Shown: positions 10,759-18,189 of the stretch, one piece after another
How positions within the stretch are numbered: the first letter of the stretch is position 1
Layout: each line of letters begins with the position of its first letter
From: Trichomonas vaginalis G3
Lineage: Eukaryota; Parabasalia; Trichomonadida; Trichomonadidae
Direction: 5' to 3'
Length of the DNA stretch: 64,000 nucleotides
NCBI RefSeq assembly: GCF_026262505.1
Contig: NC_067206.1
Span: forward strand, 25,745,896-25,809,895
Made by a program: the position numbers and the translations under genes
Notes under the pieces: model-generated
Told to the model about the DNA's origin: nothing
Seen by the model: only the letters and a program-made list of their open reading frames with translations
The model's database searches: none

Positions 10759-10836
10759 ATCTTTTATACAAAATAAAAAAAAATAAAAAAATAAAACTAA
10801 CTTTATTTTTTATTTCGGGAAAATTCATGAAAATTC

Positions 10837-10888
10837 AAGAGGTGAAAAAAGAGGTGAAAAAACAGGTGAGATCTCACCTCTTCACCTA
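10837..10888. promoter_or_regulatory. GGTGA palindrome cluster 3
   Basis: Half-sites AGGTGAAAAAAG and AGGTGAAAAAAC lead into a perfect AGGTGAGATCTCACCT at 10864-10879, then TTCACCT. It lies upstream of the 312-residue gene in a gene-free block. Confidence 0.75.
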
Positions 10889-10911
10889 AACATTATTTTT
10901 GGGTCCTTTAC

Positions 10912-10965
10912 ACTCATTACGAAGAAGTCTTGACAAAACATTTACGAAGAAGTCATGAAAATTCA
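10912..10965. repeat. 25-bp iterons, run 1
   Basis: Two copies of the unit TACGAAGAAGTCWTGA, spaced by ACAAAACATT, follow the conserved TTTGGGTCCTTTACACTCAT segment. Confidence 0.7.
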
Positions 10966-10969
10966 AGAG

Positions 10970-11030
10970 GTTAGAAAACGTGTTAGAAAAGAGGTGAAAA
11001 AACAGGTGAGATCTCACCATCTACCCTAAA
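10970..11030. promoter_or_regulatory. GGTGA palindrome cluster 4
   Basis: AGGTGAGATCTCACC at 11004-11018 lies between GGTTAGA/TGTTAGA/GGTGAA half-sites and a CATCTACCC arm. The outer arms mix the two sequence variants. Confidence 0.65.
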
Positions 11031-11049
11031 TTATATTTTTGGGTCCTTT

Positions 11050-11175
11050 ACACTCATTACGAAGAAGTCTTGACAAAACATTTACGAAGAAGTCATGAAA
11101 ATTCAAGAGGTGAAAAAAGAGGTGAAAAAACATTTACGAAGAAGTCTTGACAAAACATTTACGAAGAAGTCATGA
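11050..11175. repeat. 25-bp iterons, run 2
   Basis: Four TACGAAGAAGTCWTGA units lie in two pairs, separated by GGTGAAAAAAGAGGTGA half-sites. Confidence 0.7.
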
Positions 11176-11179
11176 AAAT

Positions 11180-11236
11180 TCAAGAGGTGAAAAAACGTGT
11201 TAGAAAACGTGTTAGATCTAACCATCTACCCGACAT
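11180..11236. promoter_or_regulatory. GGTGA palindrome cluster 5 (GTTAGATCTAAC variant)
   Basis: Here the core is GTTAGATCTAAC at 11211-11222: both arms have changed from GTGA/TCAC to GTTA/TAAC, so symmetry is kept. TGTTAGA half-sites precede it and ATCTACCC follows. Confidence 0.7.
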
Positions 11237-11248
11237 TCTCGTCAAATA

Positions 11249-11462
11249 CAAAAAAATGATACTTTTTCATTAGATAACTGTTATTTTTTGACGAAGTGAA
11301 GGTTTGCACTTCGTCAAAAAAATCCCTGAAATCATATCTTACATACAAAAAAATACAAAAAAATGACACTTTTTCATTAGATAACTGTTATTTTTTGACG
11401 AAGTGAACGTTTGCACTTCGTCAAAAAAATCCCTGAAATCATATCTTACATACAAAATAAAT
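11249..11462. repeat. Two 107-bp tandem units with hairpin and orphan promoter
   Basis: The block beginning ACTTTTTCATTAGATAACTG repeats at 11261 and 11368 (107-bp period). Each unit carries the GACGAAGTG...CACTTCGTC hairpin followed, on the minus strand, by TTTGTATGTAAGATATGATTTCA, which is the promoter and first codons of the 312-residue gene family without the rest of the gene. Confidence 0.75.
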
Positions 11463-11514
11463 AAAATAAAACTAACTTTATTTTTTCTATCTTAAGGAAA
11501 TTCATGACAAATTC

Positions 11515-11566
11515 AAGAGGTGAAAAAAGAGGTGAAAAAACAGGTGAGATCTCACCTCTTCACCTA
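11515..11566. promoter_or_regulatory. GGTGA palindrome cluster 6
   Basis: A perfect AGGTGAGATCTCACCT lies at 11542-11557 with the usual half-sites, almost identical to cluster 3. Confidence 0.75.
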
Positions 11567-11589
11567 AACATTATTTTTGGGTCCTTTAC

Positions 11590-11690
11590 ACTCATTACGA
11601 AGAAGTCTTGACAAAACATTTACGAAGAAGTCTTGACAAAACATTTACGAAGAAGTCTTGACAAAACATTTACGAAGAAGTCATGACAAA
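11590..11690. repeat. 25-bp iterons, run 3
   Basis: Four head-to-tail TACGAAGAAGTCWTGACAAA units have an exact 25-bp period. Confidence 0.8.
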
Positions 11691-11746
11691 TTCAAGAGGG
11701 TAGAAAAGAGGTGAGAAAAGAGGTTAGATCTAACCTTCTACCCTAA
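11690..11746. promoter_or_regulatory. GGTGA palindrome cluster 7 (fully covaried)
   Basis: A perfect AGGTTAGATCTAACCT lies at 11721-11736, with outer arms GGGTAGA and TCTACCC also matched. This is the clearest case of both arms changing together. Confidence 0.75.
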
Positions 11747-12086
11747 AATATATTTTTTGGTCCGGGAACAACTTTCTCTCAATAGGGGCTGTAGCGTACT
11801 CTTTGTGTAAGCGGTTCAGACCTTCTTCGAACTCTTGGTCTCTCTTCGATTTGGATTGAGATTGGAATTGCTGGGGTGGAGCTTGCTGGAACATCCAAGG
11901 GTTGGGGCAGTAAGGCATAGGCTGAGGAGGGTAGTTCGGGAAGCCTTGTGGTGGGTAGTAACCTTGAGGTGGAAATTGGTAGAAATTCGGAGGTACTTGC
12001 TGGAACTGAGGTTGCTGAGGAGACTGTTGTGGTTCTTTAGGTTCCTCTGGTTTGGGAATGGACTCGGTTAGTGGAACGTCAGTCAT
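11730..12086 (-). CDS. Polinton A: Pro/Gln-rich 118-residue protein
   Basis: I take the ATG at 12086 (MTDVPLTESIPKPEEP) because the open frame upstream only translates a 22-bp minisatellite. The protein is very rich in P, Q, Y and F (YQFPPQGYYPPQGFPNYPPQP), resembling disordered structural or phase-separating tails. Its C-terminal codons run into palindrome cluster 7, so the last residues are repeat-derived. Function unknown. Confidence 0.45.
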   Translation of the reverse strand: MTDVPLTESIPKPEEPKEPQQSPQQPQFQQVPPNFYQFPPQGYYPPQGFPNYPPQPMPYCPNPWMFQQAPPQQFQSQSKSKRDQEFEEGLNRLHKEYATAPIERKLFPDQKIYFRVEG

Positions 12087-12097
12087 CTGTTTGTGTC

Positions 12098-12365
12098 CTG
12101 TCGGAAGGAAAAACCTTTCCTGTCGGAAGGAAAAACTTTTCCTGTCGGAAGGAAAAACTTTTTCTGTCGGAAGGAAAAACTTTTTCTGTCGGAAGGAAAA
12201 ACTTTTTCTGAAGTTCGACCAAAAAGTTCTCAATTTTCGAAAATTTGAATGGTTTACGGACGGACAACTAGAAAATTTTTTCCTGTCGGAAGGAAAAATT
12301 TTTTCTGTCGGAAGGAAAAACTTTTTCTGTCGGAAGGAAAAACTTTTTCTGTCGGATGGAAGGAC
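12098..12365. repeat. 22-bp minisatellite in two blocks
   Basis: The unit CTGTCGGAAGGAAAAACTTT (about 22 bp) repeats about five times at 12105-12210 and about four times at 12283-12360, around a unique 70-bp spacer. Each unit has TTTTTCC/GGAAAAA arms. It stays open on both strands, which creates false long ORFs there. Confidence 0.85.
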
Positions 12366-12445
12366 TCGGAATGCCAGAAGGATTTGACGAGGCAATTTAC
12401 CTAATTTAAATTAACAACTGCGTAAAAGACTACTTGCGCAAGGTC

Positions 12446-12730
12446 ATGAAGCCCAAGGTCAAGTTCACCACTATTTCTGGAAGGGCTGCCTTGAATCTCG
12501 AGACTTCGACTGGAATTCCAATTCAAATACCAGAAAACACTCCTTTCGACGACATAAAGGACGCCAAAAGAGAAGCTCTTGTTAAGTTCCTAAACAAACG
12601 TCCTTGGATACTACTTCCAAACAGAGAGAGTCCAATTCCACGAATTATACAAATTCTCAAGGGTCTCCTTCGCTTCTCGGGTCAGCCATTCTACATAACC
12701 TGTGAAGGCGACATCCAACCAGTTCAGTAA
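12446..12730 (+). CDS. Polinton A: 94-residue hypothetical protein
   Basis: The ATG at 12446 is chosen over an in-frame TTG at 12434. The protein is a small alpha/beta type with PKVKFTTISGRAALNLETS, a PENTPFDDIKDAKREALVKFL helix and a basic Ile/Leu-rich end. Codon use is a little richer in C and G than in the neighbours, which could mean a different origin. No family is recognised. Confidence 0.45.
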   Translation: MKPKVKFTTISGRAALNLETSTGIPIQIPENTPFDDIKDAKREALVKFLNKRPWILLPNRESPIPRIIQILKGLLRFSGQPFYITCEGDIQPVQ

Positions 12731-12843
12731 ACCTTAACGTTTAACTTCACTTTTTTATGTTTTTTGTGAAAGTTTTAAAATAAATTGTTTTCATGAGTTT
12801 TCTACGATGTTAGAAAAAATGTTATTTTCTAATATCTTCACAT

Positions 12844-13704
12844 TCAATACTTTTTCAGCACTTTTCCGTAGTTATATATGAAAGACAATTCGAGATAAAA
12901 GTCATAGTACAATGGAATAATATGTTGCACACCATTTGTTGTGAACCAAACTTGAAAGTCAGAGAAACTGTTACTAGGTGGTTCGTAGAATTTAGAAGCA
13001 AAGTCATAAAAGTCCTTACCAATACATAGAAAACTATTGTTGCTTGAACTGAAACTTGCATGACACATAACATTTTGAGGGTCAAACACGTTTCTATAAA
13101 CTGTCAAATCTGCTGGTGGAAGTATAAATTGAAATGGACCATCTGGTGGTAATGGTTCGTTCTGGTTTAGTAACCGAAGAAATTGTGCCCAAGAACGTTT
13201 GTCTACTTTCCAAAATAAAAACTCTGTATCTCTTGGAGGGTTAATTTCAATCTTTTGAAATGAAACGGTGGAGTTCATCTTGTCATATTCTAGTTTCAGA
13301 TAGTATGTTCCATTTAGTAAAGAGTCGTATTTTTCTTGAAATTCCCAATAATATTTGTTCATTTGAGTTTGAAAGTCATTTAGAGTTTTCTCAAGACTTT
13401 CGTCTGAACGAACTGTAAAGATTCTCATTTCGTCGAATTTGTCTATTAGACCATCAGAACCTTTATACTGCCCATGAAAATATACTGCGAACATAAATGC
13501 GTTAGTTCTATTTGAAAACAAAACTCTTCTAAATCCTATTGCCTTTGCATCTGAAGGACTTTGAAGCCAACGAATTGGATAGTCAAACCTGTATACTCGG
13601 GATGAAATTTCTTCATCTGAAATAGTCCTACCAGCATTTGTAAAGATATAGTCTAACGGTTTTGTATCTGCTACTTTTGTTCTTTGTTTTTCAACCTGAA
13701 GCAT
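12844..13704 (-). CDS. Polinton A: conserved structural-like protein (286 residues)
   Basis: An intact frame with ATG at 13704 behind TTTTTACATATATTAA. Conserved marks are an N-terminal 'YRFDYPIRWLQSP...KAIGFRRVLF' segment and a C-terminal beta-rich part (VMCHASFSSSNNSFLC, then YEPPSNSFSDFQVWF, then IIPLYYDFYLELSF). A paralogue lies at 19527-20371 of the same element, and distant relatives are at 37897-38754 and 55347-56228, so the family is a constant Polinton component. A virion jelly-roll role is inferred from pattern only. Confidence 0.65.
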   Translation of the reverse strand: MLQVEKQRTKVADTKPLDYIFTNAGRTISDEEISSRVYRFDYPIRWLQSPSDAKAIGFRRVLFSNRTNAFMFAVYFHGQYKGSDGLIDKFDEMRIFTVRSDESLEKTLNDFQTQMNKYYWEFQEKYDSLLNGTYYLKLEYDKMNSTVSFQKIEINPPRDTEFLFWKVDKRSWAQFLRLLNQNEPLPPDGPFQFILPPADLTVYRNVFDPQNVMCHASFSSSNNSFLCIGKDFYDFASKFYEPPSNSFSDFQVWFTTNGVQHIIPLYYDFYLELSFIYNYGKVLKKY

Positions 13705-13809
13705 TTAATATATGTAAAAATATATTGTTTTAAAATGGTATGCCATTTCATATTTCTCATCTAACAAACAAGTTTCCCAACGGTCTTCTCCAACAAACTC
13801 AGCGTACAT
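13705..13809 (-). CDS. Possible 34-residue ORF upstream of the structural-like gene
   Basis: A short minus-strand frame (MYAEFVGEDRWETCLL start) fills the gap between polymerase B and the structural-like gene and ends just before the latter's ATG. It has a TTTTAATTTTATTTGAA leader. Too short to be sure. Confidence 0.25.
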   Translation of the reverse strand: MYAEFVGEDRWETCLLDEKYEMAYHFKTIYFYIY

Positions 13810-13852
13810 TTCAAATAAAATTAAAAAATGTCACTTTTTAAAAATAAATTTT

Positions 13853-15661
13853 TTACTTCATGCAATGTTTTATTTCTGTGCCGTCTTCAAGTATGCCCCA
13901 ATACTTACGCTTGGAGAGGACATGAACTTCGGAAAATACCTTATCTAGCTTAAAACAGCCCATCTTTTCACCGACCATTCCCATTTCAATGAGTTTGTTG
14001 TACCCTTCTTCGTTCGTCATGAGTGCGTCAATGTTCTCATAGTAAACCTTCACTTTGGATTTGACTTCGGAGAAGAATTTGTTGTAGTTGTCAAGGACTG
14101 CCTTTGCGAACTGAGGGTAAGACCAATGTTCGACAATAGGTTTTAATGTGGTTACTAAGCCACTTTGACCTTGAGTGAATTCGTACTTCAAAACAAAAGG
14201 AGAAAACCTTTCAACAAAGTTGTCGACCTTCTCATAATGTTTACTCTTCATCTCTTGAGGTTTCTTAATGGAATATCCCCATGTCGAATTCATAAGCAAT
14301 TTGAGTGTCATTGCAAGTTTGGGGTTTGAAGCTTTCCTAATATCATACAGTTGTTGTATGACTTTTCCAACTGTATAGTTCCTTCCCGGGAACTCACCAT
14401 CTTCGTTTGGAATTCCAGTCGGAATATATTGGACAAACCTCATGTACGCAGCGTTAAGGTCGACATAGTATATCTTTTCGTTTGAGTCGAACTTGTCGCA
14501 ACCAATTGGTCCAGTTTGTGGAAATTCAAGTGAGTCTCTTATCTTCTGAGAAACTTCTCCTGTTATCTCATAAACATCGTCGAAGCAACCTGTTTCATAT
14601 AAAACCTTCTGACCTAACTCAGATGCTCTCCAATACAATTTGACGTCAATTGGATGTCTCAATGGAAGTTTGTTTATAGCATCTTGAAGTTCTTGCAACC
14701 TCATTGGAAGTTCTTCTGGTTCAGGTTGGTATCCGAACAATCCAACTCCTTGTGGAATTGTGTACTTCTTTTGTACTAGAACTTTGTCTGGAACAACTTT
14801 TGGTCTTGCTAACAGTGAAAAGTTTGTTTCGTCTTTTGGTACAAAAGTTTCTGTCAGCTTGTCATCTGGAATTGGTTCCAACAAACCTTTCTCGAAAAGA
14901 ATGTTTACAGCTCTGACAATGTTGCACTTGCCTTTTCCGAACAATGGGTTTGTAAGACTTTCGTTCAACATGAAGTGGTTGTGGACAATTGCAATCTTCA
15001 ACCATGGTAAGTCTTTGTCAACAACATAGTCGTCATGTGAAGAACCTTTAGCTGTAGGTATGTTGACTCGGATATTGACATTTGCCAACGGTGCAATTTT
15101 TGCCAATTGACCTCTGAGAATGTACCTTGTCTTCACACATGACTCAAGATACTTCATCTTCTCTTCTGTAACAAGACCAGAGTTCCTGAGACATGTAAGA
15201 ATGCAAGGTTCATTGACAATTGTTTCAATTGAATTGTAAATTCCATACCTTGTCAAGTCAATGTCAGACTTATTTATGAACGGAAAGTATCCAGCATGTT
15301 GTCTGACTGCTTGAGGGTTAGGTTGGTACCATTCGAACTTGACACTTGCAATTCCTTCAATTGCATTCAAAATGTCTGAGTCGGAGTCAACCATTTGTTC
15401 TCTCTTTGTAGTCTTGAAAGCGTCAAGAAGTTTTGCGGCTGTTTGTTCATTGCCATTTGCATAGTAAATGTGACCATCCAAATCCGTTATGGTCAATCTG
15501 AGATCGTGTCCTTTCTTATTTCCGTCTTGTATGGCAGCAAGTACTCCCATGAAGCCTTCTTTGTTCTTTCCTTCGTCAAAGTTTACTGTAAAGGTTCGAC
15601 CAGATGTAATTTGACTTCTAACTTCACGATACTTTTCATATGCATATCTTGTTCTTTCCAT
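13853..15661 (-). CDS. Polinton A: family B DNA polymerase, compact form
   Basis: A 602-residue open frame. Residues about 150-240 (EPCILTCLRNSG, then KIAIVHNHFMLNESL) correspond to the N-terminal domain found before the exonuclease in the polymerase at 34037 (NCFVYACIQAGV, then LVEDHYMLNERL). Polymerase motif A is YYVDLNAAYM (about 400), motif B is in KLLMNSTWGY (about 460), the motif C region is near YYENIDALM (about 550), and a KxY-type SKRKYWG comes near the end. I did not recognise exonuclease motifs, so this is a compact architecture compared with the full-length copy. It should copy the element DNA by protein priming (family knowledge). The frame is open throughout. Confidence 0.75.
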   Translation of the reverse strand: MERTRYAYEKYREVRSQITSGRTFTVNFDEGKNKEGFMGVLAAIQDGNKKGHDLRLTITDLDGHIYYANGNEQTAAKLLDAFKTTKREQMVDSDSDILNAIEGIASVKFEWYQPNPQAVRQHAGYFPFINKSDIDLTRYGIYNSIETIVNEPCILTCLRNSGLVTEEKMKYLESCVKTRYILRGQLAKIAPLANVNIRVNIPTAKGSSHDDYVVDKDLPWLKIAIVHNHFMLNESLTNPLFGKGKCNIVRAVNILFEKGLLEPIPDDKLTETFVPKDETNFSLLARPKVVPDKVLVQKKYTIPQGVGLFGYQPEPEELPMRLQELQDAINKLPLRHPIDVKLYWRASELGQKVLYETGCFDDVYEITGEVSQKIRDSLEFPQTGPIGCDKFDSNEKIYYVDLNAAYMRFVQYIPTGIPNEDGEFPGRNYTVGKVIQQLYDIRKASNPKLAMTLKLLMNSTWGYSIKKPQEMKSKHYEKVDNFVERFSPFVLKYEFTQGQSGLVTTLKPIVEHWSYPQFAKAVLDNYNKFFSEVKSKVKVYYENIDALMTNEEGYNKLIEMGMVGEKMGCFKLDKVFSEVHVLSKRKYWGILEDGTEIKHCMK

Positions 15662-15677
15662 GGGAGCATGTGTGTCT

Positions 15678-16007
15678 TCACCTTTTCCTTTTTTTCCTTC
15701 TCAAAGGATGCAATTGTTCGTCATGTTTCCAGTAGAATCTGGCAAAGCCGTCGTGTCCTTCAACTTGAGGTTCACTAACATCGAAAGGCATGTTCATAAG
15801 ACGTTCTTCTTCTAACCTCTCTAGTCTGTTTGGATAATTTGCACGTGCTGTTTCCAAATCCATTTCGTAGGTCAGACCAGCCAGTTTGTCATAGACTTTT
15901 ATGGGTCTTCCCTTCCTATATTTAAACTTCTTCGAAACTCTCCAACCATATCTTTGCAACTCTGCTTTTATTCTAGCAGATTTTCTATCCATTCTATATG
16001 GGGGCAT
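15678..16007 (-). CDS. Polinton A: basic 109-residue hypothetical protein
   Basis: The ATG at 16007 follows TTTTTCTTTTTATAAAA. The protein is strongly basic (RMDRKSARIKAELQRYGWRVSKKFKYRKGRP; end LRRKKRKR), with Trp/Tyr residues. It ends 16 bp before the polymerase start, so it may be co-transcribed with it. A DNA-binding or terminal-protein-like role near the polymerase is possible but unproven. Confidence 0.55.
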   Translation of the reverse strand: MPPYRMDRKSARIKAELQRYGWRVSKKFKYRKGRPIKVYDKLAGLTYEMDLETARANYPNRLERLEEERLMNMPFDVSEPQVEGHDGFARFYWKHDEQLHPLRRKKRKR

Positions 16008-16036
16008 TTTTATAAAAAGAAAAAAATGTTTTTTCT

Positions 16037-16408
16037 TTACTTAACATAACCGCCTGCTGCCATAAGTCTTTGACGCCAACCCATACCAGCTAATGAAGGT
16101 TGACTTGGTTTAGTTTCCAAACTAAACTTTGGTTTTGGTTTATCTTCAGTTTTTGGTTTTTCTTCTTCTATCGGTTTTTCGTCACTTTTCGGTTTCTCTG
16201 ACTTTACTTCACTTGCAGGAACAGTTGTGTCGTCAACATCTTCATAAATATCATATGCCATTTGTTTTTGTTTTCCTTTCAACTTTTTGTGTTTGTTGTA
16301 AAGTTTAGAATATTTCGACTCTAAGTCAATGAGATGTTCTATAATGAACTGTTGGTCAGTGAAGTAAACTTTTCCATCTGTTGTCTCGAAAGCTCCTTCA
16401 GACTTCAA
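16037..16408 (-). CDS. Polinton A: charged 123-residue hypothetical protein
   Basis: The N-terminal 45 residues are helical (FIIEHLIDLESKYSKLYNKHKKLKGK). The middle is a low-complexity acidic/lysine/proline stretch (EKPKSDEKPIEEEKPKTEDKPKPK), and the end is SLAGMGWRQRLMAAGGYVK, an amphipathic, capsid-associated-looking tail. It overlaps the next upstream gene by 4 bp (ATGA type). Function unknown. Confidence 0.55.
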   Translation of the reverse strand: MKSEGAFETTDGKVYFTDQQFIIEHLIDLESKYSKLYNKHKKLKGKQKQMAYDIYEDVDDTTVPASEVKSEKPKSDEKPIEEEKPKTEDKPKPKFSLETKPSQPSLAGMGWRQRLMAAGGYVK

Positions 16409-16620
16409 TATTTTATTTGTGAGAGTCTGTTTCTTTTTGAGATACTAGCCGTTCCATTTCTATGAAAAGTGACTTTATAGTTAGGGTTTGTATTTCCAGA
16501 CCTGGCACTTTCTATTATTGAATTTTTCTCTTCATCTGTAAGTTCTTTGACAGGTTTTGACAATGGTTCTGAACTTTTTGTTTGTGGTGTCAAATCTACC
16601 GTTTCAACTTCTTCGGTCAT
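16405..16620 (-). CDS. Polinton A: 71-residue hypothetical, small basic family
   Basis: An acidic start (MTEEVETVDLTPQT) is followed by a motif IIESARSG-x-x-NPNYKVTFHRNGTASISKR. Similar motifs (ARG-x-x-HPFYYVSQSKDGKIYVRKR at 39082-39516; GTIPEGFYIHTMKDGRVQFRK at 41643-41879) appear in Polinton C, suggesting one small protein family. The start is preceded by TTTTTTACTGAGATGAA, like the gene at 16792. Confidence 0.55.
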   Translation of the reverse strand: MTEEVETVDLTPQTKSSEPLSKPVKELTDEEKNSIIESARSGNTNPNYKVTFHRNGTASISKRNRLSQIKY

Positions 16621-16639
16621 TTCATCTCAGTAAAAAAAT

Positions 16640-16792
16640 TTAGTTTGGTTTGTTTTCAACTGGTTGTTTGGGTTTTTTAAGTCGGTCTAAAACTTCCTGA
16701 GGTATAGGAAGAACTTGACAAACACGTGGTGTAACTGCTGGAAGTCGACAAATCCATCTTGAACCCATTTGTCTCAATGCTGCATTGTTCAT
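16640..16792 (-). CDS. Polinton A: 50-residue small protein
   Basis: The ATG at 16792 lies behind TTTTTATTGAGATGAA, the same leader as the neighbouring gene at 16620. The product begins MNNAALRQMGSRWICRLP and is proline-rich and basic. It fills the space between two genes exactly. No family is recognised. Confidence 0.5.
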   Translation of the reverse strand: MNNAALRQMGSRWICRLPAVTPRVCQVLPIPQEVLDRLKKPKQPVENKPN

Positions 16793-16811
16793 TTCATCTC
16801 AATAAAAAACT

Positions 16812-17213
16812 TTACATTCCCCACGTTTGAGGCGGTTGCGGTTGGTTATTGTTTACCCACTGTTGTGCATGGTTATATCCTCTGTTAAAGAATCTTTCAC
16901 CTTGGTCCATATAGTGTCCTGCTTGGTTATAGTAGTCATTTGCTTTGTTATAATAGTTTCCTGCTTGTCTTCCTACATTGTCCATCCATCCTTGAACTTT
17001 TCCTCTTGTTTCAGGATTTGGAATAAGATTTGTTGCATCTCGTGCTACATCCCAACCTTTCTGTACAGTTTGTATAATAGGTTGTGCTTTCTCTTTCAGT
17101 ATACCTAATGTACTCAAAATCTTCCTTCCAACTCCAAATACACCTCTGGCTATTGTTCCCACTGCGGGCAAAAATCTGGATGCAACTCCTGCTAATGCGC
17201 CAAATAAACCCAT
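16812..17213 (-). CDS. Polinton A: pVI/pX-like small minor capsid protein (133 residues)
   Basis: The N-terminus is hydrophobic/amphipathic and Gly-rich (MGLFGALAGVASRFLPAVGTIARGVFGVG), followed by helices and an Asn/Tyr/Gln-rich tail. This is the look of membrane-active or core minor proteins (adenovirus pVI/pX type) often found in Polintons. The gene shares a 17-bp divergent promoter with the integrase gene. The function is assigned by composition only. Confidence 0.5.
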   Translation of the reverse strand: MGLFGALAGVASRFLPAVGTIARGVFGVGRKILSTLGILKEKAQPIIQTVQKGWDVARDATNLIPNPETRGKVQGWMDNVGRQAGNYYNKANDYYNQAGHYMDQGERFFNRGYNHAQQWVNNNQPQPPQTWGM

Positions 17214-17230
17214 TTCTTATAGGGTAAAAA
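17214..17230. promoter_or_regulatory. 17-bp divergent promoter
   Basis: Only TTCTTATAGGGTAAAAA separates the start codons of the minus gene at 17213 and the plus gene at 17231. It reads as T-rich core plus A-run on each strand. Confidence 0.6.
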
Positions 17231-18189
17231 ATGACGAATCCGAACAAGGACCCCTATGTTTCTAAAGCGACAAAGAAAGCACTCATGATAAAAATCTTTA
17301 GTTCAACACCAAATGCTTGGTTTATGGATATCTTGGAAAACATTCCGAGAGTTAGAACAGATGGACCTCCATACTGGTTAATATTTGTTGGTCAAAACAC
17401 AAGATACTGTGAAGCCATACCATTATGGTCCAAAAATATTTTAGATGTGAAAACTGCTTTGACAATATTCGTTGACAAATACCATCCAACAAAACTGACA
17501 TCTGACTGTGAAAGTTCTTTCAAATCAGATGATGTAAAAAACTATCTGCGTTCAAAAAATGTAAACCAATATTTCATTGTCGACCAAAACCATTCTGCTC
17601 TTGGTGTCATTGACGGTTGTATAAAAATGTTAAGAGACTTAAACCAACCACAAGGTGGTGAAGCAAATGAAATGTCATATGACGACAAATATAGACACTT
17701 CTCCATGGCAAAGATGAGACAGGTTTTAAATATTTACAATAACCGTAAACAAAAAGGTTTGGGAAACCACTCCCCGAAGAAATGAAAAACAACCCTGACT
17801 TAGAGAAAGACTATATATTTAATAATTTAGTCAAAAGAGACAAACAAGAAAGAATGCCGGGCTTCAAACTTCAGAAAGGTGACAAAGTAAAAATAGAAAT
17901 ACCTAAACGCGACCCATATGAAAATACTATTGACTATGACAACAATGGGAACCCGACAGGTACTCACATTCGTGTTCGTAAAAATAGAAGAAAGTATACA
18001 AGAGAATATTATGAAGTTTTAGGCAAACATGGCAAAATGTACAGACTGCAAGCAGAAGATAAAACTACTATTGTCAGACCTCGTTTCAAACTTGTCAAAG
18101 TTCAAGGTGGTATACTTTCAAAGACAGTTCCTAACAAATATAAGACAACTCCTGACGAATATGCTAAAGAAGTTGAAAATGACGACTAA
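17231..18189 (+). CDS. Polinton A: retrovirus-like integrase region (broken)
   Basis: An rve-type core is visible: WFMDILENI (first Asp), KLTSDCESSFKS (second Asp) and a helix DQNHSALGVIDGCIKMLRDL. A basic C-terminal part follows, with an SH3/chromo-like strand set (KLQKGDKVKIEIPKRD, then YYEVLGKHGKMYRLQ). Polinton integrases insert the element and make the 6-bp duplication (family knowledge). The copy is interrupted, with about one break. Its stop overlaps that of the convergent fibre gene within CTAA. Confidence 0.75.

Larger units (their letters stand above)
10830..11729. other. Gene-free repeat block of Polinton A
   Basis: About 900 bp without a supported gene. It holds five GGTGA palindrome clusters, three runs of the 25-bp TACGAAGAAGTC iteron, and two copies of a 107-bp unit with a hairpin and a KilA-type promoter fragment. 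A regulatory or replication function is inference. Confidence 0.7.

Noticed and set aside
12052-12387. Plus-strand open frame of 111 codons over the minisatellite
   Set aside because: It translates the 22-bp repeat and the antisense of the Pro/Gln-rich gene; low complexity, no start context.
15395-15778. Plus-strand 127-codon frame over polymerase B
   Set aside because: Antisense shadow of the polymerase and the gene before it; composition rich in Cys/Ser/Phe.
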